From the NCBI RefSeq assembly GCF_030150205.1, contig NZ_JASLGT010000024.1, forward strand, positions 124,001 through 188,000: a stretch of 64,000 nucleotides of DNA, in the 5' to 3' direction. The stretch is from Niabella sp. (GTDB lineage: Bacteria > Bacteroidota > Bacteroidia > Chitinophagales > Chitinophagaceae). Position numbers and translations under genes: made by a program. This document shows, piece after piece, positions 24,717-33,239 of this stretch; positions within the stretch are counted from its first letter, which is position 1, and each line of letters opens with the position of its first letter. Under the pieces are notes generated by a model, which had not been told where the DNA came from, searched no databases, and was given only the letters and a program-made list of their open reading frames with translations.

Positions 24717-26141
24717 CTATATCTTATAATAATCTTCCCATCCTTTGCGCGGCGGAGCGCCCGTTAAAAAGGCATCTGCAAATGCATTGTTGGTGATCCT
24801 TTTTGTAGCCCGGTCAAATTTGATCGGCTGATTCAAACGCTGGGCCATTACGCCCAGGCAAAATACCTGGCTTAACGGACCGGCAATTTCAAATGGTGAA
24901 CGGGTTTTTTCTTTTCCCTGGCAGGACAGTAAAAAATTAGCAAAGTGGTTGGACGGGCTCTTGGGCACTTCCGGAAGTTTGGATTCCATTTCCTTCGCCT
25001 TTTCAGAAGGGATGATGCTGAGGGTACTGGCATGCGAGCCTCCTTTGAACGTAAGGGTTTTGCTATAGATTTCTTTACCCGGGTTTAGCTTCACTGCCTG
25101 GGCCTTTTGACCATTTACAGTAGGAATGCTGGAATCCAGCTCCGATGTGCCAAATCCTGCCGGAAGCCTGGGTTGGTTATTGAGGCCATCGTACCAGGTG
25201 ATCACCACCGGCGGCATTTTTTTCCGCTTGGGAAATTTAAATTCAATGGTACTGGACATCGGGTAAAAATAATCGTTATGTCCTTCCAGCTTCAGCGGGT
25301 TCACTTCTTCCGGCAAACCAAGATCTAAGAACTGGTGTGCGGTATCCAGTATATGTGCGCCCCAATCGCCCAGTGCACCCATACCAAAGTCGTACCAGCA
25401 GCGCCACTGACCATAATGGAAATCCTTGTTAAAATCGTGAAACATCTGTGCCGACAGCCAGGTATCCCAATCCAGGGTTTCCGGAACGGGTTCGGCAGCA
25501 GGAAACTTTTTTATATTGGGATCCCATCCATGCCAGCGCCGGGGGCTGTTCATATGAGCGGTTATGGCTGTTACATCTTTAATAATACCCGCCTCAACCC
25601 AGGTTTTAAACTGAAAATAGTTGGCTTCCGAATGTCCCTGGTTACCCATTTGTGTTACCACATTCGGATATTTTCTGGCAGCTTTGATCATCAGCTCCAC
25701 CTCGTTAAAGGTACGCGCCATTGGCTTTTCCACATATACATGTTTGCCCAACGCCATGGAATGCATGGTAATGGGAAAATGCGCAAAATCAGGAACTGCA
25801 ATGGTTACGGCGTCTATGTCCTTTGCCATTTTATCATACATCTTCCTGAAATCCTGGAACCGGGTGGCATTGGGGAATTTAGCAATCGTAGCCTGCGTAT
25901 GTTTGGCACCCATGTCTACATCGCATAGCGCTACCACATTTGCCAACTCCGTTTTTGCAAAATCACCGATAATCTCCGCTCCCCGGTTACCGATACCGAT
26001 ATGGGCAAGGTTTACCTTACCGTTTGCCCCGATAATACGGTTGTAACTGGAGGCATTTACTTTTGTAAATAATCCACTCAGCGCCACGCCGGTTGTAGCC
26101 AATGTGGTTTGCTGTATAAACGTTCTTCTTGTTGTAGCCAT
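24717..26141 (-). CDS. Exported Gfo/Idh/MocA-family oxidoreductase (Tat signal)
   Basis: A 474-residue protein with a twin-arginine signal (TTRRTFIQQ then a hydrophobic stretch). The Rossmann motif follows as AHIGIGNRGAEI near residue 45. EKPMARTFNEVE is the conserved Gfo/Idh EKP motif, and the C-terminal domain has WGAHILDTAHQFLDLGLP. Exported, folded NAD(P)-dependent oxidoreductases of this kind are abundant in Bacteroidota and act on sugars or glycosides. The exact substrate cannot be read. The gene stands alone, with a 328-bp gap upstream. Confidence 0.88.
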   Translation of the reverse strand: MATTRRTFIQQTTLATTGVALSGLFTKVNASSYNRIIGANGKVNLAHIGIGNRGAEIIGDFAKTELANVVALCDVDMGAKHTQATIAKFPNATRFQDFRKMYDKMAKDIDAVTIAVPDFAHFPITMHSMALGKHVYVEKPMARTFNEVELMIKAARKYPNVVTQMGNQGHSEANYFQFKTWVEAGIIKDVTAITAHMNSPRRWHGWDPNIKKFPAAEPVPETLDWDTWLSAQMFHDFNKDFHYGQWRCWYDFGMGALGDWGAHILDTAHQFLDLGLPEEVNPLKLEGHNDYFYPMSSTIEFKFPKRKKMPPVVITWYDGLNNQPRLPAGFGTSELDSSIPTVNGQKAQAVKLNPGKEIYSKTLTFKGGSHASTLSIIPSEKAKEMESKLPEVPKSPSNHFANFLLSCQGKEKTRSPFEIAGPLSQVFCLGVMAQRLNQPIKFDRATKRITNNAFADAFLTGAPPRKGWEDYYKI

Positions 26142-26469
26142 TCCTGAAAATTAATTTGTCAAACAATCCGTTAAAATAAGCAGCCGTCATTGAAGCAATA
26201 ACAGCCGTTCTTCTGTACGTTTTAGGTAGCAGCGAATTTATGTATTTTACACCGGGTAGGATAAACAGACCTCGAAATCGTTATCGTTGAACAGGATCAT
26301 TAAAAAATACTGCATGTTCGACAAAATAAACCGTATGGGCCTGCGCATTTCCCAATTACTGTTGAAACATAAGGTATTGAAGCTTAATTAACGTTCCCTG
26401 GAGAGCGAATAAACCCTATGTTTCTATGTGGTTCAATATTTAGTATTGAATCATTTGCATACCAGCCGC
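26142..26469. other. 328-bp gap without a gene
   Basis: Only small inverted repeats are visible: GAAACATA/TATGTTTC (near 26365 and 26418) and TTCAATA/TATTGAA (26432-26438 with 26444-26450). I see no coding frame or RNA structure I can support. The oxidoreductase promoter is presumably at its left end. Confidence 0.4.
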
Positions 26470-26862
26470 TTAAATCAGCTCCGATGCCGGATCCCAGAAC
26501 CGGGTCTTAAAATCCATGACCTTATCATTTTTTATTTTTACCCCTTCTTTCTCCAGCAATTCCTGCATCTGGGTAGGCGTTTTAAAAGCATGTTTCCCTG
26601 AAAGCAGGCCCGTGCTGTTAACTACCCGGTGCGCCGGCACTTTGGGCTTCACCTTTCCTGCAGCGCTCATGGCCCAGCCTACTAATCTTGCCGATTTACC
26701 AGAGCCGATGGCTTTTGCAATAGCACCATAAGAGGTTACGCGCCCCCTGGGAACCTGCCGGGCCACCGCATAGATCAGGTCAAAAATACTGTCATCGGTT
26801 TTACCGGATGGACGCACGGTTTTAAGTGTTGCCGGATTGCTGCTGCCTTTTTTTACGCTCAT
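26470..26862 (-). CDS. Alkyltransferase-like protein (MGMT fold with PAHR)
   Basis: A 130-residue protein made of the DNA-binding domain of O6-methylguanine-DNA methyltransferase: VPRGRVTSYGAIAKAIG, SARLVGWAMS (helix-turn-helix and arginine finger) and HRVVNSTGLLSG. The catalytic motif PCHR reads PAHR (A77), so it cannot transfer the alkyl group to itself. Known alkyltransferase-like proteins with Ala or Trp here bind O6-alkylguanine and recruit nucleotide excision repair. Its first codons overlap the DUF5522 gene by 41 bases; it is the last gene of the trmB operon. Confidence 0.85.
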   Translation of the reverse strand: MSVKKGSSNPATLKTVRPSGKTDDSIFDLIYAVARQVPRGRVTSYGAIAKAIGSGKSARLVGWAMSAAGKVKPKVPAHRVVNSTGLLSGKHAFKTPTQMQELLEKEGVKIKNDKVMDFKTRFWDPASELI

Positions 26863-27025
26863 TTAATAACTGCGTTTTTTTAGGTTCAGGAACATTTTCA
26901 TAATTATAAGGGCAATGCCGGCAGCCATTGCTGCAGCAATACCCCCGCTGCAAATGATACTTTTCAGTAAGTACCATCTTACCTTCTTCATTCAGATAGT
27001 AGTCTTCCCCCTCAATCAAGCTCAT
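26822..27025 (-). CDS. DUF5522 Cys-rich small protein
   Basis: A 67-residue protein with EDYYLNEEGKMVLTEKYH followed by GYCCSNGCRHCPYNY. These four clustered Cys and following Pro-Tyr match DUF5522, a probable metal-binding domain common in Bacteroidota. It overlaps trmB by 14 bases upstream and the alkyltransferase-like gene by 41 bases downstream. Function unknown. Confidence 0.85.
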   Translation of the reverse strand: MSLIEGEDYYLNEEGKMVLTEKYHLQRGYCCSNGCRHCPYNYENVPEPKKTQLLNERKKRQQQSGNT

Positions 27026-27716
27026 ACCGGATCGCCTCCTTTAATTCCAGGTCCTTTTCTTCACCGGCGAGCACAGGTGGCAATTGAAATGACAGGTAAT
27101 GGATCCGGTTGCTTTCGGCAATATCCAGGCTTTCGTAATACGTTTTTATTTTTAATTCCTCCGGAAGATCTGCTTCTTTATAAAGATCATCCGTATCTTT
27201 TAAAGCAGGGCACTGATACATTTCCAACACCTCTTTGGTAAACCGGTGCAGGTTCGGACTATCCGTTTTCAGATGAATGATGCCCTGCGGCGTCAACACC
27301 TGCTGGTAGATCCGTAAAAACCGCGGATGTGTGAGCCGCTTTTTGGCTTTTGAAAACCGCAGCTGCGGGTCCGGAAACGTGATCCAGATCTCGCTGACCT
27401 CTCCCGGAGCAAAATATTGATGCAGTTGTTCGATCTGCACCCGCAAAAAAGCCACATTTTCCAGGTTTTCCCGGATCGCCTTTTTTGCCCCGGCCCATAG
27501 CCGGTTACCTTTGATATCTACCCCGATAAAATTCCGGTTAGGATGCAGGCGCCCCAACCCAAGGGCATATTCGCCTTTTCCACAGGCCAGTTCCAGGGTA
27601 ATGGGCTGTTCATTTTTAAAATAATCCTTCCATTTCCCCTTCATATCCTGGGGAAACTGCAACACATTATTAAATGTGTTCAATTCTGCAAAACGTACCA
27701 GTTTTTTTTGTGCCAT
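27012..27716 (-). CDS. trmB: tRNA (guanine-N7)-methyltransferase TrmB
   Basis: SAM-dependent methyltransferase forming m7G46 in tRNA. The 234-residue protein has the SAM loop LELACGKGEYALGL (about 41-54), GVDIKGNRLW, ITFPDPQ (TrmB hallmark F-P-D-P), HPRFL and HLKTDSPNLH. Its ATG shares one base with the stop of the upstream DUF3078 gene (TAATG) and its end overlaps DUF5522, indicating tight translational coupling. Confidence 0.94.
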   Translation of the reverse strand: MAQKKLVRFAELNTFNNVLQFPQDMKGKWKDYFKNEQPITLELACGKGEYALGLGRLHPNRNFIGVDIKGNRLWAGAKKAIRENLENVAFLRVQIEQLHQYFAPGEVSEIWITFPDPQLRFSKAKKRLTHPRFLRIYQQVLTPQGIIHLKTDSPNLHRFTKEVLEMYQCPALKDTDDLYKEADLPEELKIKTYYESLDIAESNRIHYLSFQLPPVLAGEEKDLELKEAIRYELD

Positions 27717-28654
27717 TATCTGTTGCTAAAGCGATAAGAAAGTCCGATCCCCAACATCGATCGTATCTGTGGCCGCGCCGATTGTCCGTCCGGACCAAAA
27801 AGACGTACATCATCATCATAAATAAGATCAAACGCATAGTTGATCGCAAAGAGCTTGCCCACCTTCATACTTAACAGGTTCGTCCAGTATACGTCAATAT
27901 TTTGCGGGTTGTGCAGGTAGTTGGAATAAAAATCTGCACGGCTCTTAAAAGAAATTGATTTGGTAAACTCTTTGAAAAAGTTCACGGTGGCAAATGCGCC
28001 AAATTCTGTGCGCACATGTTTACCCGTATCCACCCCGTATGCACCCCGGGCAGAAAGCGAATCGTTCATAACAACCGTCCAGCGCGCGGTTACCGGTGAA
28101 ACAAATATAGAGAAGCTTTTTGCGGGTTTATAGGTGACACCCGGGCTTAACAACACATAGGCGGGCGACAGAAATTGGGAGGTAAGCGTTCTTGAAGAAT
28201 CGGTATAATCAAATCCCTTCAGCATCTGCGAGCGGAAATTGAATAAAACACCGGCATCCCATTTTTTGCCAAGATCATAGGCATATTTAGACACCAGGTC
28301 TATCCGGTCATCATTCTTCCGTGTACCAAGCGATGTGGTATTCATATAACCCAGGTTCAGGTCAAGCGTATTGTCCCAGTGATTCCGTCCCTTTTGATAA
28401 AAGGCATAGGAGCTCAGCAATGAGTTCAGTGCCAGCGAAAATTTATCGCCCCCTGCAGACCAGTTGCTCAATGATCCCTGCGCAATATTCAAATTAAACA
28501 CACCCCCTGTTTTCCAGGCCATCTTCGTGGTATCATTGGGATCCTTTGTAATTTTCCGGTCTGAATCCGATTGCAGTTTTTTTACCGTCTGATCCTGTGC
28601 GTGCAAACAGAGCCCGGCGTTTAAAAGCAGGGCGATCCATAAAAGTTTCCTCAT
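27716..28654 (-). CDS. DUF3078 outer-membrane beta-barrel protein
   Basis: About 312 residues with a signal peptide (RKLLWIALLLNAGLCLHAQ). The body matches Bacteroidota DUF3078: KTGGVFNLNIAQGSLSNWSAGG, then alternating strands and a C-terminus in YRFSNR. It is likely a small barrel in the outer membrane; function is unknown. ATG 28654 is chosen because the longer frame begins with a TTG inside the -7 box. It opens the operon DUF3078-trmB-DUF5522-alkyltransferase-like. Confidence 0.85.
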   Translation of the reverse strand: MRKLLWIALLLNAGLCLHAQDQTVKKLQSDSDRKITKDPNDTTKMAWKTGGVFNLNIAQGSLSNWSAGGDKFSLALNSLLSSYAFYQKGRNHWDNTLDLNLGYMNTTSLGTRKNDDRIDLVSKYAYDLGKKWDAGVLFNFRSQMLKGFDYTDSSRTLTSQFLSPAYVLLSPGVTYKPAKSFSIFVSPVTARWTVVMNDSLSARGAYGVDTGKHVRTEFGAFATVNFFKEFTKSISFKSRADFYSNYLHNPQNIDVYWTNLLSMKVGKLFAINYAFDLIYDDDVRLFGPDGQSARPQIRSMLGIGLSYRFSNR

Positions 28655-28672
28655 AGTGATTGATTTTGCCCC

Positions 28673-28680
28673 CAAAAATA
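28673..28680 (-). promoter_or_regulatory. -7 promoter box of the DUF3078-trmB operon (TATTTTTG on minus strand)
   Basis: Exact TAnnTTTG, 18 bases upstream of ATG 28654 on the minus strand. Confidence 0.5.
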
Positions 28681-28790
28681 AGCGTTCCTTTTTTATATGC
28701 GGCCAACTCCGGCGTGCATCTTCCTCAAATCGTCCAAAAACTTTATAAGCGGTACTTCGAATCTTTCCCTGTTTATGCTATCTTGCACGC

Positions 28791-29924
28791 ATGTCAGACC
28801 ACATGAATATTGAAGCCTTCTTGTTACCGGTTAATCTCCGGGAGATTGCCGGTGATGAAAGTTATAAGTCCAGTCAAATGGGTAGCAGCATCGATCTTCA
28901 TGAAGAATTTTTCCCGGACCTTGAGCAGGCAGATGTAGTACTGTTGGGTTGTGGTGAGCAACGCGGCAATGGTATCCTGGGTGCTCCCAGTGCTGCGCCG
29001 GATGCGATCCGCAGGCATTTTTATTCCCTTTTCTTCTGGCACGAGGGCATCCGGATCGCAGACATTGGCGATATCCGGCAGGGGGCTTCCTACACAGATA
29101 CATTAGCCGCCCTGAGAACGGTGATTGCCGCACTGATCGAAGAAGGAAAAACCGTTATCATCCTGGGAGGGTCGCACGATCTTACCTCGGCGCAATACGG
29201 TGCTTATGCCACTCAACAAACCCTTATTGAAGCGTCTATCGTCGATGCAGTAATCGACCTGGATATGGAGTCGCCCTTTGCCAATGATCATTTTTTAATG
29301 GAAATGCTCACCGGCGAGCCCAATTATGTCAGGCATTACAACCATATCGGCTTTCAAAGCTACCTGGTACACCCGGGAATGCTTCAGACCCTGGATAAAT
29401 TAAAATTCGATTTTTACAGGGTGGGGCATGTAAAAGAAGATATGGAACAGATTGAACCGGCCATCCGGAGCAGCCAGCTGTTCTCCTTCGATATTAATGC
29501 CATTGCCCAGGCTTACGCCCCGGCCAATCAACTTACCCCCAATGGGTTTAACGGCGAGGAAGCCTGCATCCTGATGCAGTATGCGGGAATGAGCACTGCA
29601 GTAAATACCATCGGCATTTACGGGTACGATGTAAAGAAAGACCGGGATGAATTAACGGCCAAACAGATCAGTCATATGTTGTGGTATGCGTTGGATGGCA
29701 TCTACCGCCGTAAAAAAGAAGCAGCACTTACCGATAAGGAGTCCTTTAATGAATACCAGATGATCTTTTCAGAAATAGAAACGACCTTTTATCAAAGTAA
29801 AAAAACCGGCCGCTGGTGGATGCAGCTACCCGGCAACCAGCTGGTGCCCTGTAGCTATAAAGATTACCTGCTGGCCTCACAGGATGAAATCCCCGACCGT
29901 TGGTTCCGGGCACAGCAGCGGTAA
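28791..29924 (+). CDS. Arginase/formimidoylglutamase-fold protein with altered metal site
   Basis: A 377-residue ureohydrolase-fold protein. GGSHD (126-130) supplies the first metal His. The DAHxD motif of active arginases reads DLDME (156-160) and the SFDxD motif reads SFDIN (232-236), so several metal ligands are changed. The fold order and the N-terminal GNGILGAPSAAP (substrate loop) are kept. It may be an inactive or altered enzyme; common annotation would be formimidoylglutamase. No histidine-degradation genes are nearby. Confidence 0.75.
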   Translation: MSDHMNIEAFLLPVNLREIAGDESYKSSQMGSSIDLHEEFFPDLEQADVVLLGCGEQRGNGILGAPSAAPDAIRRHFYSLFFWHEGIRIADIGDIRQGASYTDTLAALRTVIAALIEEGKTVIILGGSHDLTSAQYGAYATQQTLIEASIVDAVIDLDMESPFANDHFLMEMLTGEPNYVRHYNHIGFQSYLVHPGMLQTLDKLKFDFYRVGHVKEDMEQIEPAIRSSQLFSFDINAIAQAYAPANQLTPNGFNGEEACILMQYAGMSTAVNTIGIYGYDVKKDRDELTAKQISHMLWYALDGIYRRKKEAALTDKESFNEYQMIFSEIETTFYQSKKTGRWWMQLPGNQLVPCSYKDYLLASQDEIPDRWFRAQQR

Positions 29925-30156
29925 TTTTATAATATAGCGGGCAAAGAAATAATGCCGGCTATTATGAATATGCGGACGACTTTCACGAAACGCTGGTCTA
30001 AGTAGTGAACCCGGAACAAAAAACAGGGTTATTAATAAAAAAGGGAAGGGCATGATCGATTCCCGGTTTAAAGATGCCGATGGTTTTTCGGAACGTCTTG
30101 CAGCAGCCGCAATCGACACTATAAAAAAACGAGTATGGCAATAAAATCAAGAAACA
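29925..30156. other. Gap with possible gene remnants
   Basis: No clear gene. A 30-codon open frame at 30052-30144 (MIDSRFKDADGFSERL start) and a short frame around 29950-30002 have protein-like composition but stop quickly, so they may be decayed gene pieces. Nothing supports expression. Confidence 0.25.
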
Positions 30157-31209
30157 ATGAGTCAACCAATTATCACAGGAATCGCATCATTTGGCATGAG
30201 TGGGAAACTGTTTCATGCGCCGTTTATTAATGCCAATCCGCATTATGAGCTGAGGGCCATTGTAGAACGGCATAAGGAAGATTCCCGGGAACGCTATCCC
30301 GATGCTAAACTATACCGTTCATTTGACGAATTGATTGCCGATCCGGAAATTGAGCTGGTGATTGTAAACACGCCTGTTCAAACCCATTTTGAATATGCCG
30401 TTAAGGCGCTGGAAGCAGGAAAACATATTGTGGTGGAAAAACCGTTTATGATCAATGCGGCAGAAGCGGAGGAGGTAGACCGGCTGGCCAAAGAAAAAGA
30501 CCGGTTCCTCTGCGTTTACCAGAACCGCAGGTACGACGGTGATTTCCGCGCTATCCGGGATGTGGTTACAGAAAATCTGCTGGGTGAACTGAAGGAAGTG
30601 GAACTGCGCTATGACCGCTACCGCACGGGGCACAGTGGTAAGGATCATAAGGAGGGCGACAAACCCGGCGCCGGCAACCTGCACGACCTGGGCGCACACC
30701 TGATCGACCAGGCTATTCAGCTGTTCGGATTTCCCGAGGCCGTTTTTGCCGATGTATTTACCATGCGTAAGGATATGGTGGCAAACGATTACTTTGAAGT
30801 GTTATTGTATTATCCCCGGCCATTCCGGGTGCGGATTAAGGGAACCGTTTTTGCAAAAGAATCGCCATACCCTTTTATTTTACAGGGGGAGAACGGAACC
30901 TTCCTGCAACAGCGGTCCGATCTCCAGGAAACAAAACTGCTGGAAGGCGTAGCACCCTCCATCGAAAGCTGGATCCCGACACCGGAAGGATTCGACGGCG
31001 TATTGCATACCACCATCAACGGAGAAGATGTACGCAAACAAACCCGTTCCGAAATGGGTAATTATATGGATTATTATGAAGATGTTTATAATGCCATCCG
31101 GAATGGCCAGCCCAACCCGGTACCGGCTTCAGATGCCATCCTTACCATGAAAGTGATCGACGCGGCCCTGCAAAGCAGTCGCGAACGGAGGGTCATCTCC
31201 CTTATCTGA
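30157..31209 (+). CDS. Cytoplasmic Gfo/Idh/MocA-family oxidoreductase
   Basis: A 350-residue protein without signal peptide. The N-terminal nucleotide-binding region has GIASFGMSGKLFHAPFI, DPEIELVIVNTPVQTHFEYA and VEKPFMINAAEAEEVD (EKP motif). The C-terminal half has DLGAHLIDQAIQLFG. The pattern FGxSGKxFHAPF is typical of the YdgJ/YhhX-like subgroup. Substrate unknown. It follows a 232-bp gap and converges with the next gene, with only seven bases between them. Confidence 0.9.
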   Translation: MSQPIITGIASFGMSGKLFHAPFINANPHYELRAIVERHKEDSRERYPDAKLYRSFDELIADPEIELVIVNTPVQTHFEYAVKALEAGKHIVVEKPFMINAAEAEEVDRLAKEKDRFLCVYQNRRYDGDFRAIRDVVTENLLGELKEVELRYDRYRTGHSGKDHKEGDKPGAGNLHDLGAHLIDQAIQLFGFPEAVFADVFTMRKDMVANDYFEVLLYYPRPFRVRIKGTVFAKESPYPFILQGENGTFLQQRSDLQETKLLEGVAPSIESWIPTPEGFDGVLHTTINGEDVRKQTRSEMGNYMDYYEDVYNAIRNGQPNPVPASDAILTMKVIDAALQSSRERRVISLI

Positions 31210-31216
31210 TTCGGCT

Positions 31217-32794
31217 TTATTGATCGGCAAGCACCGGAACCACGTTCCGGCTGCGCTTGCTTTGGAGGAATTTTTGTTCAATGATCACCCGCATAGGCTT
31301 GCGCTCTACTTTGCTTTCCAGCCAGGATATAATATCCAGGTAGGCAAAGGAACGGGTCTCGAACCGGTTCTTCTCCAGGTGTTTTACCTTTTCCAGGAAA
31401 CGCTCAAACTCCGGTATCAGCTCCCTGCTGGTAAACCGGAAGGATCCCCGGAAGAACCGGAATATTTCCTGTTCAATTACGGTGAGGTTCTTCATCTTCG
31501 ACATGTAGCGGAATACCGAACGGGTCAGTGAATCCATCAGCTCAAGATTACCCAATTCATAATGCGCCAGCAAATGCACCAGCCGCGCATAACATTGCAG
31601 ATCCGTTCTTAAACCGGAAGAATCGTTGATGATCTTCTGAAGATAATCGATACAGGTGCTGTAATCGCCCGAAAGGAAATACAGCATTGCGATCTTATAG
31701 GTGATCACCATCACCCGGTGCCGGTCGAGAAACAGGGTGTATTCCGACAGCTTTTCTTCAATAAATGGTACTTCTTTTAATCCCGCCGTGGTTTGCCCGG
31801 TAATGGTAAAGTAATTGATCTTGGCGCTGGCAATGTACACAAACGACTGTACCCGGAAGTTTTCGTTGCTTTGCACCCGTTTGGTATGGCTAAACGCCTC
31901 AAATTGCCGCAGGTCAACGCTGAACTGCTCGTAGTTCCGCAGGTCAAAATGGGCGTTCAGCAGGTTATGATAGCCTTTAATAAAATGCCCGGTTTCGGTA
32001 CGCTGCATATTGGGCTTTTCATAAAAAAGATCTACCCATTTTTGTACATAACGGTAGTATAAAAGAAAATCCTGCCGTATAAACGCAAACCAGGTATAAC
32101 TCTGGTAATAATAAAGCCGTTCATAAAACCCTTCCTGCTGGGCAGAACCGGAAGGCAGGTTTTGCTTGAAAAACTTTTTCACCTTGTCTTCCTCAGCCTC
32201 ATTCCGGGCATGCCCGTTCGCGATATAAAATCCGTACACCTGCAGCGACAGGTTGGATAACCGGGTGATCATGTTCAGCTTGGTATTTACCTCGTTGGAT
32301 TCCTCTGCCAGTTCGTCCATCCGGCTTACAAAGCTGTCTGTAACGTTTAGCGCCTCAATGCGCTTTTCGAGCGACAGGAGCTGGGGAAGAAAAAAGAACT
32401 TCTGGTTCAGTTTGGCCACTTCCTTGGCTTTGTCAATCACCCGCAGGCTTTGATAAAACAAGCCCTTCTTATACAGGATATGCGCCGAGTCGAACAGTTC
32501 ATTCAATTGAAGATCAAGACTTTCACTGCTTTTCAACAATCGCAGACCGGCCAGGATTTCCTTATATAAATGCGACTTCAGGTTAGATAGCTGTGGCTTG
32601 GTTACATCCTTCAATTTTTTCAGCAACAGCTTTTCATCATACTGCTGCAGCTTATCCAACGCATCAAACAATTTGATCACCTTAAGATCCTCATTACCAG
32701 AACTTCGGGTAATATAAAGCTTAAAATGTCGCTTTTCCGACTTTTCTAACGATTTAATCAACTGAAACAGAATATCTCCCGGCTTATTCGGCAT
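31217..32794 (-). CDS. Large alpha-helical repeat protein of unknown function
   Basis: A 525-residue, charged, entirely helical-looking protein without signal peptide or catalytic motif. Repeated helix pairs such as LFYQSLRVIDKAKEVAKL and YFLSGDYSTCIDYLQKII resemble TPR/solenoid units. The N-terminus GDILFQLIKSLEKSEKRHFK is conserved in Bacteroidota proteins of this length as far as I recall. A scaffold role is inference. The start ATG 32794 is six bases after a perfect promoter box. Confidence 0.6.
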   Translation of the reverse strand: MPNKPGDILFQLIKSLEKSEKRHFKLYITRSSGNEDLKVIKLFDALDKLQQYDEKLLLKKLKDVTKPQLSNLKSHLYKEILAGLRLLKSSESLDLQLNELFDSAHILYKKGLFYQSLRVIDKAKEVAKLNQKFFFLPQLLSLEKRIEALNVTDSFVSRMDELAEESNEVNTKLNMITRLSNLSLQVYGFYIANGHARNEAEEDKVKKFFKQNLPSGSAQQEGFYERLYYYQSYTWFAFIRQDFLLYYRYVQKWVDLFYEKPNMQRTETGHFIKGYHNLLNAHFDLRNYEQFSVDLRQFEAFSHTKRVQSNENFRVQSFVYIASAKINYFTITGQTTAGLKEVPFIEEKLSEYTLFLDRHRVMVITYKIAMLYFLSGDYSTCIDYLQKIINDSSGLRTDLQCYARLVHLLAHYELGNLELMDSLTRSVFRYMSKMKNLTVIEQEIFRFFRGSFRFTSRELIPEFERFLEKVKHLEKNRFETRSFAYLDIISWLESKVERKPMRVIIEQKFLQSKRSRNVVPVLADQ

Positions 32795-32800
32795 AAGTTA

Positions 32801-32808
32801 CAAAGTTA
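32801..32808 (-). promoter_or_regulatory. -7 promoter box (TAACTTTG on minus strand)
   Basis: Exact TAnnTTTG on the minus strand, six bases before ATG 32794. The mRNA of the helical-repeat protein would be nearly leaderless. Confidence 0.5.
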
Positions 32809-32947
32809 AATGCTATCCCTCCAAAAACACTAAAAACGCCCAAAATACCCTTGGACATCTCCGCGAAATTAAGCTGTAATGCAGTAACGACGGGCATTTT
32901 AAAGTTTTTATAACAGCTTAGACATACTATATATCGCCAATAATTGG

Positions 32948-32980
32948 TTTGGAGTGGCCTGTAAAAACAAGCTATCTTTG
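32948..32980 (+). promoter_or_regulatory. Promoter of small RNA unit 1
   Basis: TTTG at 32948-32951 and TATCTTTG at 32973-32980 with 21 bases between: a textbook Bacteroidota promoter with no protein gene downstream. Confidence 0.65.
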
Positions 32981-32985
32981 TGTAA

Positions 32986-33107
32986 CAATTGAGGGAATAG
33001 AAAAAGTGAGACAAAAGCTGTAGGCAGCACAACAAAGAGTTTTTAAGTTTTTTCATATGGCAAGCAATCGTTAGAGGTCAGTCCGTTTCTACGGAAGGAC
33101 CTTTTTT
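32986..33107 (+). ncRNA. Candidate small RNA, unit 1 (with MASNR mini-ORF)
   Basis: Predicted transcript of about 122 bases between a perfect promoter and a terminator. The 5' half (GTGAGACAAAAGCTG... to about 33040) is shared with unit 2. Then comes TTTTTTC followed by an ATG at 33057-33059 and five codons M-A-S-N-R with stop TAG (33072-33074). The stop overlaps the block CAATCGTTAGAGGTC that leads into the terminator hairpin. No ORF of useful length lies downstream before unit 2, so this is not a leader of a protein gene. Transcript ends are inferred from sequence only. Confidence 0.6.
33075..33107 (+). terminator. Rho-independent terminator of small RNA unit 1
   Basis: Stem AGGTC/GACCT, internal loop AG/AG, inner stem TCCGT/ACGGA, loop TTCT, followed by six T. 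Identical in unit 2, and compensated by a C-G to T-A change in unit 3. Confidence 0.75.
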
Positions 33108-33202
33108 GTTTCCAGTATCGTACGGCCACGGCAAGCTGAGGGGGCCAATTTTTTACAATCTATAATGCGGGCTATTCGGTGTATTCATCGGAGAAAAAAA
33201 GA

Positions 33203-33239
33203 AAGCAACCGTCAGAGGCAATCAAACTTAGAGGTCATC
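33203..33239 (+). repeat. Two degenerate copies of the AAGCAATCGTTAGAGGTC motif
   Basis: 33203-33218 (AAGCAACCGTCAGAGG) and 33219-33239 (CAATCAAACTTAGAGGTCATC) resemble the block conserved in the small RNA units but have no terminator hairpin. They appear to be decayed or partial copies in the same array. Confidence 0.5.

Noticed and set aside
28655..28675. Seven-residue longer DUF3078 protein
   Set aside because: Its TTG start lies inside the promoter box, and ATG 28654 gives a cleaner signal peptide.
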